64,000 bases of DNA from Haematobia irritans (lineage: Eukaryota > Arthropoda > Insecta > Diptera > Muscidae). Each line of letters begins with the position of its first letter. Position 1 is the stretch's first letter. Shown piece after piece: positions 33,531 to 44,071 of this stretch. The stretch covers positions 147,001,526-147,065,525 of the forward strand of contig NC_134397.1 of NCBI RefSeq assembly GCF_050003625.1. Reading direction: 5' to 3'. The position numbers and the translations under genes were made by a program. Below the pieces are notes generated by a model. The model saw only the letters and a list, made by a program, of their open reading frames with translations. It ran no database searches and was not told the DNA's origin.

Positions 33531-33889
33531 TCAATTGAACAAATAATACAATGTTTGTACTATAATTTTCTCGAAGAGGAGCGGAGCGGAGCGATTTTTT
33601 TTTTCTCGGAGCGGAGCGAGGAGCGGAGCGGTTTTTTTTTTCTCCGGAGCGGGAGCGGAGCGGAGCGAAAAAAATGGACCGCTCCGGATCCCTGTTTTAG
33701 AACCACAAATAGGTATGTCGAAAATGGGGTGTATCGGTCCAGGTTTTGGTATATATCCCCCATATAGATATATCTTCAGATTTTGCTTCTTGAGTTTTTT
33801 AATAACCGTATTTTCACTATGATTTGCCTGAAATTTGAAATCTAAATGTATTTTAGGACTAAAAATATGTGTGCCGAAAATGGTGCCTA

Positions 33890-34545
33890 CACTGAAAAAA
33901 AAGCATACTCGGTTCCAAAGATTTTGTCTTTACTTTAAAAAATTTGGTATTGATTCCGAGCCAAAGAAGCGGAGAATACAAGTAAGGATACTTTTAAGAC
34001 ACAATTCTCTTTTAAATTTAGGTTTTGTGGACTTGCTTCTAGGAAGCAAATTTTAATTTTTCGCTTTCTCAGCTTTTTTCTTCATATGCTATCAAAGTCC
34101 TTTAAAAACGAGTTAACGGCAACTTTATTTTCCAAATTAGGACTCGACTTCCAGTAGAAATTATGCTATGTTTGAAGTAAAAAACTTCTTTAAAATAAAG
34201 TTTTGAAAAACATGTCCTATATTTGAACGATTTTTTGCTTTGTAGTCAAGATGCAAAAAGACAACAAATTTAAAGACAATTTCATTAAATTTAATGAATT
34301 TTTCTGAATTACTGAAGTCAAGTTGACCTTAGCCTATAAATTTTGTCTTTCATGTTAAGATACCCATTTTTAAGTCAAATCACTTAATTATAAGGACAAT
34401 ACGACTTCATTGAAAAGTTTATCGACTTTTGGACAAGGAAAATAACTTTATTTTAGAGAAATGCGTCTTCTATGCTAAGCAAAATTTGAATTCGTATTTT
34501 AAAGACATGAAATCTTTGACCTCACGACAATATTTTTTTTCAGTG
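33890..34545 (+). mobile_element. CACTGAAAAAAA TA-MITE, intact
   Basis: TA at 33888-33889 and 34546-34547. The ends are CACTGAAAAAAAAGCATAC and GACAATATTTTTTTTCAGTG. It is 656 bp and noncoding, and serves as the reference copy for those at 26377, 27545, 30933 and 32594. Confidence 0.9.
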
Positions 34546-35691
34546 TACCGGTCCATGCTTTGGTATAGCCCCTATATAAACCGGTCTCCCGATTTTACTT
34601 CTTGGGCTTCTAGAAACCATATTATCAATTTGATTTCCCTGAAATTTGAAATCTAGAGGTATTTTGGGACCACAAATTGGTGTGGCGAAAATCGTGAGTA
34701 TCGGTCGACGTTTTGGTATAGCCCCCACATAGACCGATCTCCCGATTTTATTTCATGGGTTTCTAGAAACCCTATTTTTATTCCGATTTGCCTGAAATTT
34801 GAAATCAAGACGTATTTTAGGACCACAAATAGGTGTGTCGAATATGGTTTTACTTCTTGAGCTTCTATAAACTGTAGTTTTTATCCAATTATTTGAAATT
34901 TAAATTATAGAGGTTCCGAATAAATTGTGTATTGGTATAAAGCCGACCTCCGATTTGGCCGATTTGGAAATTTGAAATCTAGATGTTTTTAGGATCATAA
35001 ATAGGTTTCCAGGAAATGGTTCGTATCTATCAATGTTTTGGTATAGCCCCCATGTAGCCGGATCTGCCGATTTTAGTTCTTGAGCTTCTAGAAACCGTAG
35101 TTTTTATCCAATTACTTGAAATTTAAATTCTAGAGGTTCCGAATAAATTGTGTATCGGTATAAAGCCGACCTCCGATTTGGGTCTAGATTCTGTTGGTTT
35201 TTCAGAACCGCAAGTAGGTCTGCTGAAATTATAACGGATTTAGTTTTTATCGCTCCGTTTTGTAAGGCCTCCATATAGACCGATTTGAGGGTGTAGAAGG
35301 CCCTTTGATCATGAAAGTTGCTTGAAACTGAAAATAAAATTTCGAGATTTTACTTCTTCTAATCATTTGATTAATCTATAGATTTAAGATTTCAATTCAA
35401 GGCGTTATTTAATCATTTATATATATTATCATTCTATATATTATCAATGCCGGTATTTAAGATTCGGCCTGGCCGAACTTACTGCTGTATATACTTGTTT
35501 TATCTCATTTTTTGAGTTTTCGTAGTAAAGATTTACCCACATATTCATAAAAGTTAACGTAAACTTTAAACCTACTATTACCATACAAATTCCTTTGATA
35601 AACTGTCAGTAAATTATTATGAATATGGGCATTAATATGGTAATATTCAATGCTGCAGAGCCTTTCCAAATCTTGCAATTTTTTTTATATA

Positions 35692-36767
35692 CAGTCGACT
35701 CTCGATAATTTGAAATTCAAGGGACAAGAGAAAAAGTTCAAATTACCAAGTGTTTCAAAATAATAAGAGTTCAAATTATCGAGAGAGAACAGCGAAAAAG
35801 TTCAGATAAATAAAATTATTAATAAATCAAGAAAATTAGTTTTACTTCATATTATTTTGAAAAAAAGTGTTATTTTCTTCGGAGTTAGCGATCTATCATT
35901 ATCTAATCAATTTGCTATTGTAATGAGTACTGAATAGAATTAGTCACTTGTGTCTAATGTCCTTAGACGTAGGAGCGTAGGTTATTAATAGATTTCCTTG
36001 CCTCGCTCAATGTGACTGGATTCAGTGGTTGGTCTTCTTGATTTTCCTCCTTGTTTTTATCCAAATCTAAAAGTTCAGCATCAGTGAAAGCTCCATAAAT
36101 ACAGATGTCAGTATCAACTTGAACAAAATCCTCAAAAGTTAAATCTCCACAGTTAGGTAGAAGTCCCCACCCAGGGTCCGTACTTGAAAATATTTATAGT
36201 TCAGGTAACTATGGCTCATTATCTGTTTGTCTAAACCCACACTTTTTGAAACAGTTTTTAAGAGTCTTAGGGTTGACATTTTTCCAGGCCTTATCGAGCA
36301 TCGTTACAACGGCTAAAATAGCTATATTCACCTTTTCATTCCAGCACAAGAGAAACAATTTCTTTGTGGTAGAGAGTTTTAAAGTTCTGGATAATGCCTT
36401 GGTCTAATGGCTGTATCTTTGATGTCGTGCTGGGTGGAAAAATATCAATTTCACGTGATCTAAGGAGGGTGGGATATTATGCACGGTGCAGTTATCGAAA
36501 AACAATAAGATTTTGCGTTTTTTCCTTTTTCATGCCATCGTTAACCGAGGAATCACCGACTTCAAAATAGGGAGAGTGAAATAACAGAAATTCAAATTAT
36601 ATAATGTTGGCGAGAATGATGCCATTCCTATGGCTTCAAATTATCAAAGTGACAAACTCGTACTAGTTTTTTTTTCAATTTATCGAGTTTTTTCAACGGA
36701 CCAGTAAAAGACTTCAAATAATCAAGAGATTCATATTAACGAGAGTCAAATTATCGAGAGTCGATTG
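35692..36767 (-). mobile_element. pogo/Tigger-type transposon, decayed
   Basis: TA at 35690-35691 and 36768-36769. The ends are CAGTCGACTCTCGATAATTT and, reversed, CAATCGACTCTCGATAATTT. More copies of the CAAATTATCGAGAG motif lie just inside. On the minus strand (about 36530-36210) transposase traces include KILLFFDNCTVHN, QPLDQGIIQNFK and AWKNVNPKTLKNCF, in two frames with stops. These are the DDE-domain motifs of the pogo/Tigger group. Confidence 0.8.
36230..36530 (-). pseudogene. Tigger-like DDE transposase remnant
   Basis: The FFDNC motif marks the second catalytic D. QPLDQGIIQNFK carries the third D, reached only after a frameshift. The segment ends near NCFKKCGFRQTDNEP. The N-terminal CENP-B-like DNA-binding part is not readable. 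Confidence 0.75.
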
Positions 36768-37279
36768 TATATCTGGAAATTACTGTATTTCCCATTATGT
36801 AGCCTTTTTGTTTTTGTGGCCTAGTAATCGAGAGGATTATTCTAGTGAAGTGATAGCGATATCCGTTATCACAACGGAAGTTTGTCTCTTCTAAAAGCAA
36901 AGGAACTTGAACTATGAGAAGAAAAAGTAAACAAACTGAAGTTAGTGGCGAATGGTTGTTATGAATAAAAACATAAGAGAGAATGTGAGTGTGTGTGTTT
37001 ATATACCCAGTGGGATAATTTGTGGGCCCTGCATTTATAAGAGCTGAAAATACGCATTATAAAAGCGTCAATGAAACTTCCAACACAGCTTACATGATAA
37101 GGTGCTTTAACATTTCTGTTTTTCAAAATTTGCTAAAGGCGAAAAGATTCAATATGCATTGTCCATTCGCTTCTCAAATCAAGCCTATTATAATGCCTAT
37201 TTTGAGCCCCACATCGGATTATTTCATTTAAAACGAATCAACACTTATTATTCCAGGTGATTTTTTTTTTGAAATTACA
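36768..37279. other. No gene recognised
   Basis: A 69-codon plus ORF (37022-37231) has no motif. A GTGAGTGTGTGTG run lies near 36985. The LINE begins at about 37280 after an A/T-rich run. Confidence 0.35.
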
Positions 37280-37605
37280 GTGTACATTGGTGTGATAAAG
37301 AAATCAGCAGTAGGTGATGCTATGGAATATATATTTTTAGAGATGTTTATGAGTGGGAAACATAAGGTTCTCATTGGCAATGTGTATCGTCCAAATAACC
37401 GTATTCCTATTACTGAAGTGGTATCTGTTGTATGTGACATATCTGTACCATTCAGTGATATTATAATTTCTGGCGATTTTAATTGCAACCTATTTAATGA
37501 TAACACATTATCTGAAGCATTTCAAGCGTTAGTTTTGCTTCCCACCAACACTAATGTCCCTACACATTCTAATAATTCTTCAAATAGTTTGCTAGATGCA
37601 ATTTT
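37280..37605 (+). pseudogene. LINE ORF2, endonuclease segment
   Basis: The translation shows VLIGNVYRPNN (about residue 33), IIISGDFNCNLF (about residue 63, with the GDFN motif of AP-endonuclease-like domains) and SSNSLLDAIF (about residue 103). The N-terminal part of the domain is missing. The frame runs straight into MM3 DNA at 37606. Confidence 0.85.
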
Positions 37606-39094
37606 TATACCCACCACCATAGAATGGTGACGGGGGTATAATAAGTTTGTCATTCCGTTTGTAACACATCGAAATATCGATTTCCGACTATATAAAGTAT
37701 ATATATTCTTGATCAGGGAGAAATTCTAAGACGATATAACGATGTCCGTCTGTCTGTCTGTTGTAATCACGCTACAGTCTTCAATAATGAAGCAATCGTG
37801 CTGAAATTTTGCACAGGCAGGTCACGTTCGAAGATGGGCTATATCGGTCCAGGTTTTGATATAGTCCCCACATAAACCGACCTCCCGATTTGGGGACTTG
37901 GGCTTATAGAAATCGTAGTTTTTATCAAATTTGCCTGAAATTGGAAATCTAGAGGTATTGTAGGACCACAAATACGTGTGCCAAAAATGGTGAGTATCGG
38001 TTCATGTTTTGGTATAGCCCCCATATAGACCGATCTCCCGATTTTACTTCTTGGGCTTATAGAAACTGTAGTTTTTATCCAATTTGCCTGAAATTTGAAA
38101 TCTAGAGGTATTTTATGACCATAAAGAGGTGTGCCAAAAATGGTGAGTATCGGTTCATGTTTTGGTATAGCCCCCATATAGACCGATCTCCCGATTTTAC
38201 TTCTTGGGCTTATAGAAACCCCAGTTTTTATTCAATTTAACTGAAATTGGAGATCTAGAGGTATTGTAGGACCACAAATACGTGAGCCAAAAGTTTACTT
38301 CTTGGGCTTATAGAAATCGTAGTTTTTATCCAATTTGCCTGAAATTTGAAATCTAGAGGTATTTTATGACCATAAAGAGGTGCTGAAAATGGTGAGTATC
38401 GGTCATATTTTGGTATAGCCCCCATATACCGATCTCCCGATTTTACTTCTTGGGCTTATAGAAACCGCAGTTTTTATCCAATTTATCTGAATTTGGAAAT
38501 CAAAAGGTACTTTAGAACCGTAAAGAGGTGTGCCAAAAATGGTGAGTATCGGTCCATATTTTAGTATAGCCCCCATAAGAACGATTTCCAGATTTAACTC
38601 CTTGGGTTTCTAGAAACCGTAGTTTTTATCTGATTTGCCTGAAATTCTAAATATTCTGGTATTTGAGGCTCACAAAAACGTGTATCGGATTAAGTTTTTA
38701 TCGGTCCATTTGGTAATGCCTCCATATAGACCGACTTCACTTATTGAGGGTGTAGAAGGCCAACTGATCATGAAAATTGCTTGAAACTCAACGTAAAATT
38801 TCCAAATTTTACTTCTCGGGTGAAAATCTACAGATTTAAGATTTCAAATCAAGACGTTATTTTATAATTTTCTTGCACACTTACAAGAGATGTTAATAAT
38901 TCCTCTAAAACTCAAACAAAAATGGTTCTTATAAATCCAGAATCTGATATAGTCCTCATAGGTGAAATCTTTAAATTTATCTTCCGGAAGTGTCCTCAAG
39001 CCCTCCTGAAATTTCAAACGAAACTCTAATATTTGGTTCATGGTGGTGGGTATTTAAGATTCGGCCCGGCCGAACTTTCTGCTTTATATACTTG
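37606..39094 (+). mobile_element. MM3 element, full length
   Basis: It starts TATACCCACCACCATAG and carries the core TATAAAGTATATATATTCTTG and GTCCGTCTGTCTGTCTG (37744). About six monomers with GGTATAGCCCCCATATAGACC follow. It ends ATGGTGGTGGGTATTTAAG, hairpin TTCGGCCCGGCCGAA (39060-39074), CTGCTTTATATACTTG. It separates endonuclease from the rest of LINE ORF2, so it is younger than the LINE. Confidence 0.9.
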
Positions 39095-40102
39095 TTGTTA
39101 ATCACATGTCGAAAACCAAGTTATATGATCAGTTGTCAGCACCAATGTTCTCCAGACATGATTTGCTTTTCATTATAGATGAAAGCGATTTTGATATCCA
39201 ACCACAGACGATTTCTTTTCGCGATTTCAGGAACATAGATTATGACGTTCTTAAGGATTTTATTTGTAACGTGTCTTGGGATACATTATACGATACTCCG
39301 GAAGTAGATGATCAGGTGGAATTTGTTGAGACGAAATTGAATGAAATTTTCAATATCTGTGCACCTTTGAAAACTAAAATTGTGACAAACGATGAGAAAC
39401 CTTGGTTCAGCAATCACATCAGGAACTTAATGCGTAAACGGGATGTATACTATAGTCGCTGGAGGCGATATAAAATTCCACAATTATACGAATTTTTTAG
39501 GTTTTGGCCTTGTGTAGTTGCCAAGGAAATTAGAATAGCGAAATCTCGTTTCTATAAGAAGAGATTTTCGAAGGCAATTAATTGTAGGGCCAAATGGAAG
39601 GAAATACGAAAAATTGGAATTTGTTTGAAGGAAGGCTAGGTGATATTGATCTGGATTCCTTAAATATGAAGTTTGTAGGCGGAGATGTCACGGGAAATAA
39701 TGGAAACGTTTATCGTGATTATTACAATGTAAGGAAGGAAAATGACTTTTCATTCCGGTGTGCTAATGAAGAAGAAGTATTGTCCGCTGTTTTATCTACA
39801 AAATCCAATTCCGAGGGAGATGATGGAATTAATCCGAAATTACTAAAGATAGTGTTACCAGTATTACTACCTTACGTTACCTACATTTATGCAATGAAAT
39901 CTAGTGCATGGAAAAAGGCAAAGATTTTACCCGTACCTAAGACTGACAACGATTTTAGGCCGATTGCGTTATTACCATATTTATCAAAGGTGCTTGAGAG
40001 GCTCATGTATCAACAAATGACTGAATATATTGAAGATAATGTACTGATATTTGATAGACAATCGGGATTTATGAGAAATAGAAGTTGTGTGACCGCTCTC
40101 GG
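39095..40102 (+). pseudogene. LINE ORF2, linker and RT N-terminal part
   Basis: Frame one (39106-39639) gives YDQLSAPMFSRHDLLF and EKPWFSNHIRNLMRKRD, typical between endonuclease and RT. A frameshift near 39620 moves to the frame of 39594-40112, with SNSEGDDGINPKLLK, KKAKILPVPKTDNDFRPIAL (RT motif 1/2 region) and FDRQSGFMRNRSCVTAL. Homology stops at about 40102, where hAT sequence begins. The stretch leading into the RT catalytic D is deleted. Confidence 0.85.
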
Positions 40103-40178
40103 TTCAACTTAAAAAAATATTCATATAATCTCATGTGTAGAGAATTTTATTTATGCATAGGTATGTATATAATATTTT

Positions 40179-41599
40179 TATACCCTCCATCATAGGATGG
40201 GGGTATATTAACTTTGTCATTCCGTTTGTAACACATCGAAATATTGCTCTAAGACCCCATAAAGTATATATATTCTGGGTCGTGGTGAAATTCTGAGTCG
40301 ATCTAAGCATATCCGTCCGTCCGTCCGTCCGTCCGTCTGTTGAAATCACGCTAACTTCCGGACGAAACCAGCTATCGACTTGAAACTTGGAACAAGTAGT
40401 TGCTATTGATGTAGGTCGGATGGTATTGAAAATGGGCCATATCGGTCCACGTTTACGTATAGCCCCCATATAAAGGGACCCTCAGAATTGGCTTGTGGAG
40501 CCTCTAACAGAAGCATATTTCATCCGATCCGGCTAAAATTTGGTATATGGTCTCTAACAACCATGCAAAAATTGGTCCACATCGGTCCATAATTATATAT
40601 AGCCCCCATATAAACCGATCCCCAGATTTGGCTTGCGGAGCCCAAAAGAGAAGCAAATTTCATCCGATCCGGCTGAAATTTGGTACATGGTGTTGGTATA
40701 CGGTCTCTAATAACCATGCAAAAAGTGGTCCACATCGGTCCATAATTATATATAGCCCCCATATAAATCGATCCCCAGATTTGGCTTGCGGAGCCTCAAA
40801 GAGAAGCAAATTTCATCCGATCCGGCTGAAATTTGGTACATGGTGTTGGTATACGGTCTCTAATAACCATGCAAAAATTGGTCCACATCGGTCCATAATT
40901 ATATATAGCCCCCATATAAACCGATCCCCAGATTTGGCTTGCGGAGCCCAAAAGAGAAGCAAATTTCATCCGATCCGGCTGAAATTTGGTACATGGTGTT
41001 GGTATACGGTCTCTAATAACCATGCCAAAATTGGTTCATATCGGTCCTTAATTATATATAGCCCCCATATAAACCGATCCCCAGATTTGGCTTGTGGAGC
41101 CTCTAAGAGAAGCAAAGTTCATCCGATCCGGCTGAAATTTGGTACGTGGTGTTGGTATATAGTCTCTAACAATCGTGCAAAAATTGGTCCACATCGGTTC
41201 ATAATTATATATAGCCCCCATATAAACCGATCCCCAGATTTGGGTTGCGGAGCCTCAAAGAGAAGCAAATTTCATCCGATCCGCCTGAAATTTGGTACAT
41301 GGTATTGGTATATGGTCTCTAACAACCATGCAAAAATTGGTCCACATCGGTTCATAATTATATATAGCCCCCATATAAACCGATCCCCAGATTTGGCTTG
41401 CGAAGTCTCCAAGAGAAGCAAATTTCATCCAATCCGGTTGTAATTTGGAACATGGTGTTAGTATATGATTTTTAACAACCGTGCCAGAATTGGTCCATAT
41501 CGGTCCATAATTATATATAGCCCCCATATAAAACGTTCTCCAGATTTGACCTCCGGAGCCTCTTGGAGGAGCAAAATTCATCCAATCCGGTTCAAATTA
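40179..41599 (+). mobile_element. MM1 element, 3' truncated, with seven 153-bp monomers
   Basis: It starts TATACCCTCCATCATAGG and carries the core and (GTCC)n at 40314-40339. The phrase AGCCCCCATATAAA recurs at 40601, 40754, 40907, 41060, 41213, 41366 and 41519, exactly 153 bp apart. The 298-codon ORF at 40547-41443 is a consequence, with similar open frames on the minus strand. It is cut at 41599, joining the interior of a hAT MITE. Confidence 0.9.
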
Positions 41600-42254
41600 G
41601 GTCAGTACCGTAGTACCCCCGCGAATGATTTAGTACCTTTTGTGTATACATTTTTGAGTCGATATCAGATTTATGGTACAATAGCTATAGTCTTTTACAA
41701 ATATGGCGAAGCAAACATGTTCATGTGGGAAGAAAATCTTGATTTTGTAAAAGACATAGTCAAAAACAGGATTTTATTGAACTTCAAGAATGTTTTAGTC
41801 GAAAAAAGAATGCGATTCTATATTATCGATTTTTTATTTCGGTAGAAAATGTTGTCAAAATTTTATTTCTATATAGAATTTTTGCAAAATTTTATTTTTA
41901 TAGAAAATTTTGTCAAAATTTTATTTCAATTGAAAATTTTGTAAAAGTTTTATTTCTATAGAAAAAATTTTGCCACATTTTTTTTACAGAATTTTTTTGC
42001 AAAATTTTATTTCTATAGAAAATTTTTGCAAAATTTTATTTATATAGAAAATTTTTGCAAAATTTTATTTATATAGACAATTTTTGCAAAATTTTATTTA
42101 TATAGAAAATTTTCTCAAAATTTTATTTTCCTTAAAATCCAGTCTCTTGACAATAATCTTCCAGTGAAATTTTTGTTGAAATTTAGTAAAAAGTTCCTTT
42201 CCGCTGCAAAAATACATTTTTGTACTTTCTTAAAAATTGTATTTTCCATCCCTG
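41600..42254. mobile_element. hAT MITE (CAGGGATGGAAAA family), left tip missing
   Basis: It begins inside the element at GGTCAGTACCGTAGTACC and contains a degenerate 29-bp array (41840-42125). It ends ATTTTCCATCCCTG, followed by AGTAACTG (42255-42262), the same flank as the copy at 53794. Confidence 0.85.
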
Positions 42255-42463
42255 AGTAACTGGCAAAGTGACCAAAATTTTTAAAAGAATATGCACGTTT
42301 GGAAATATCTAAGCGTTTTTCAAAATAAAGCCTCCAGCTTTTCTTCAACATCTTCGATAAGATTTTTCTATGCAGCTAAAAATATATATTTATTTATATA
42401 AAAATATTCATTCATTTCGGGGGGGTTTGATCCCCCTCATCCCCCCCCCTGAATACGGCCTTG

Positions 42464-42872
42464 ATTATCTTCGTATGTAGATAACCGGTCGCAGAGGGTG
42501 CATTCACATGGTAAAGTATCAGAAACGTTGGTGTTGGAAAGGGGAGTTCCTCAAGGATAGATTTTGGGACCACTTTTGTTTTGTCTATATATAAATGACT
42601 CCCGGATATTCTAGATAACTGCAAGATGCACATCTACGCAGATGATGTGCAGTTGTATCGCTCTTCCCATATTAGTGGAACTAACGAGTGTGTTGGGAAA
42701 ATTAATAGTGATTTAGTCAAGATTAAGAACTGGGCTGGAGTAAATAAGTTATGTATAAATCCGCGTAAATAGAAGTGCATTTATATAAGAAAATCAGATG
42801 TGGATGATAATATTCAGGGTATATATATTGATGATACATTGATCGATTATACCTCATCTACTATGAATCTTG
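42464..42872 (+). pseudogene. LINE ORF2, RT catalytic core
   Basis: The frame reads LERGVPQG, then a stop where serine is expected, then ILGPLLFCLYIND. After a one-base shift it reads DNCKMHIYADDVQLYRS, with the YADD catalytic motif. A second stop follows INPRK. The active-site motif is intact but the frame is broken. Confidence 0.9.
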
Positions 42873-43497
42873 ATAACACCTTACATATTCCAGGGGAACT
42901 AGAATCTGTTGGTATGCCTCTGGCCACCTGCAAGCTCTTACTGCGTGAGAAGGCTGTTATGATGGCCAATATTCGATGGGAGAATTGCAAGGGTTGTAAC
43001 GACACCAAACAAATATGGCCCCATTTAAACTTAAACCGCACACTAGATATGCTAGTGTTCTCAAGGCGTCAGATAGCACTCCTGATATCTGCTATAACGG
43101 GTCGCTGCCTGATAGGCGAATTTGCAAAAACTATAGGTGCGAAGTATAATGACTATTGCATAAGCTGTCATGATGTGGAGGAAAAGGAATCAATTAAACA
43201 CCTCTTGTGTGAGTGTCCTGCTTTTTGTGTAAGGCGTAAGCGAATTTTAGGAGCATATAGCTTTAGATTACTGGCGGACCTGGAAAACGTTAGCTTAAGC
43301 AGTTTGTTAATGTTTTTGGAGCAATCTGGTTGGTTCCACAAAAGTAAATAATAGAGAAGGTTCAGTGGTTAAGACTAAAAGTGCCCATATGTAATAGGTA
43401 CTTTTAGTTAAATGTGGTATCACAATGGACTGAATAGTCTAAGTGAGCCTGAAATTTAATCGGGCTGCCACTTTAACCTAACCTAACCTGAATCTTG
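42864..43497 (+). mobile_element. LOA-type LINE 3' fragment with 9-bp TSD
   Basis: TSD tgaatcttg at 42864-42872 and 43489-43497; the inserted part is 42873-43488. It encodes the C-terminal tail of a LINE ORF2: ITGRCLIGEFAKTIG, then a zinc-knuckle-like YCISCHDVEE...HLLCECPAF, then LLMFLEQSGWFHK and TAA at 43349. The 3' UTR has GTGGTATCACAATGGACTGA and ends (AACCT)n. The frame happens to be open across the junction with the host LINE. Confidence 0.9.
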
Positions 43498-44071
43498 GTA
43501 TTTGTTTCAATGAGAAATTAACTTGGTCTAACCATATAGCTAGAGCCTCAGGCAAAGTTCACGCCATGCTGCGCAATCTATGGGCAGTACAACAATCAAC
43601 ACCTTCTGATACGAATGTTGCTAGCTAAGACATACCTTATACCTACACTCTTATATGGATCTGAAGTCTTCCATAATTGTAATATGATCGACTTGCAACG
43701 ACTCAAAATTTAGGTTAGGTTAGGTTGTAGAGGGTGACATGAATGTCTTGTATTGATGCCCACTTAGACCAGTATAGGTCCATTGTGATCCCTCGATGTG
43801 ATGTGAACGACTCAAAATTACATTTAATAATATTGCAAGATATATTTTCAATTTAAAACGGAGAGACCGTATATCAAACTACTCATATCAAATGTTGAAT
43901 ATTAGTTTCGAAAACTAGTTTATAACAAAGAACCTAATTATTTATTTGAAAGGATAACGTTTGCTCGCTCAAACCGAGGTAAAAAAGTTATACAGAAACG
44001 TTTTAAAAGCTCTAAGTCAGAAAAAAAATTTTATATACCAACAATTCGTCTTTGGAACAATCTCCCACCAG
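43498..44071 (+). pseudogene. LINE ORF2, C-terminal region
   Basis: The reading resumes with LGICFNEKLTWSNHIARA, PTLLYGSEVF and LQRLK, then after the 95-bp insert FNNIARYIFNLKRRDRIS, PNYLFERITFARSNRGKKV and IPTIRLWNNLPP. The frame is good apart from single errors. Confidence 0.85.
43697..43819 (-). mobile_element. 95-bp LINE 3' tail insertion, 14-bp TSD
   Basis: TSD aacgactcaaaatt at 43697-43710 and 43806-43819. The insert 43711-43805, read on the minus strand, ends in (AACCT)n and matches the 3' UTR of the LOA-type fragment at 26466 (GGTCTAAGTGG, TGACACC-like motifs). It is a very short 5'-truncated retrotransposition product. Confidence 0.85.

Larger units (their letters stand above)
30468..33694. 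mobile_element. hAT element with GGAGCGGAGC subterminal repeats
   Basis: TSD ttttagaa at 30460-30467 and 33695-33702 in otherwise continuous MM3 sequence. The TIRs are CAGGGATCCGGAGCGG and its reverse. Both ends carry many GGAGC pentamers, on opposite strands. The native interior (30670-30930 and 32109-32590) shows no transposase. It contains at least two TA-MITEs and one MM2-like copy. Confidence 0.9.
30028..35503 (+). mobile_element. MM3 element opened by a 3.2-kb hAT insertion
   Basis: The 5' tip is missing. The core AAAGTATATATATTCTTG and GTCCGTCTGTCTGTC lies at 30050-30110. Monomers (GGTATAGCCCCCATATA...CCGATCTCCCGATTTTAC style) continue to 30459 and resume at 33703. The 3' end has TATTTAAGATTCGGCC, hairpin TTCGGCCTGGCCGAA (35465) and CTGCTGTATATACTTG. 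Insertions: hAT 30468-33694 and TA-MITE 33890-34545. Confidence 0.8.
40103..42463 (-). mobile_element. hAT element copy B2 (left TIR lost)
   Basis: The left part (40103-40178, TTCATATAATCTCATGTGTAG...) matches 48960-49034 of copy B1. The right part (42255-42463) matches 54460-54959 minus an internal stretch and ends CCTGAATACGGCCTTG, the B1 TIR. MM1 (40179) and a truncated hAT MITE (41600) fill the interior. The left junction has lost the TIR and part of the LINE RT. Confidence 0.75.

Noticed and set aside
40547..41443. 298-codon plus-strand ORF
   Set aside because: It runs through tandem 153-bp MM1 monomers; the peptide is the same 51-residue unit repeated, and the opposite strand is open as well.
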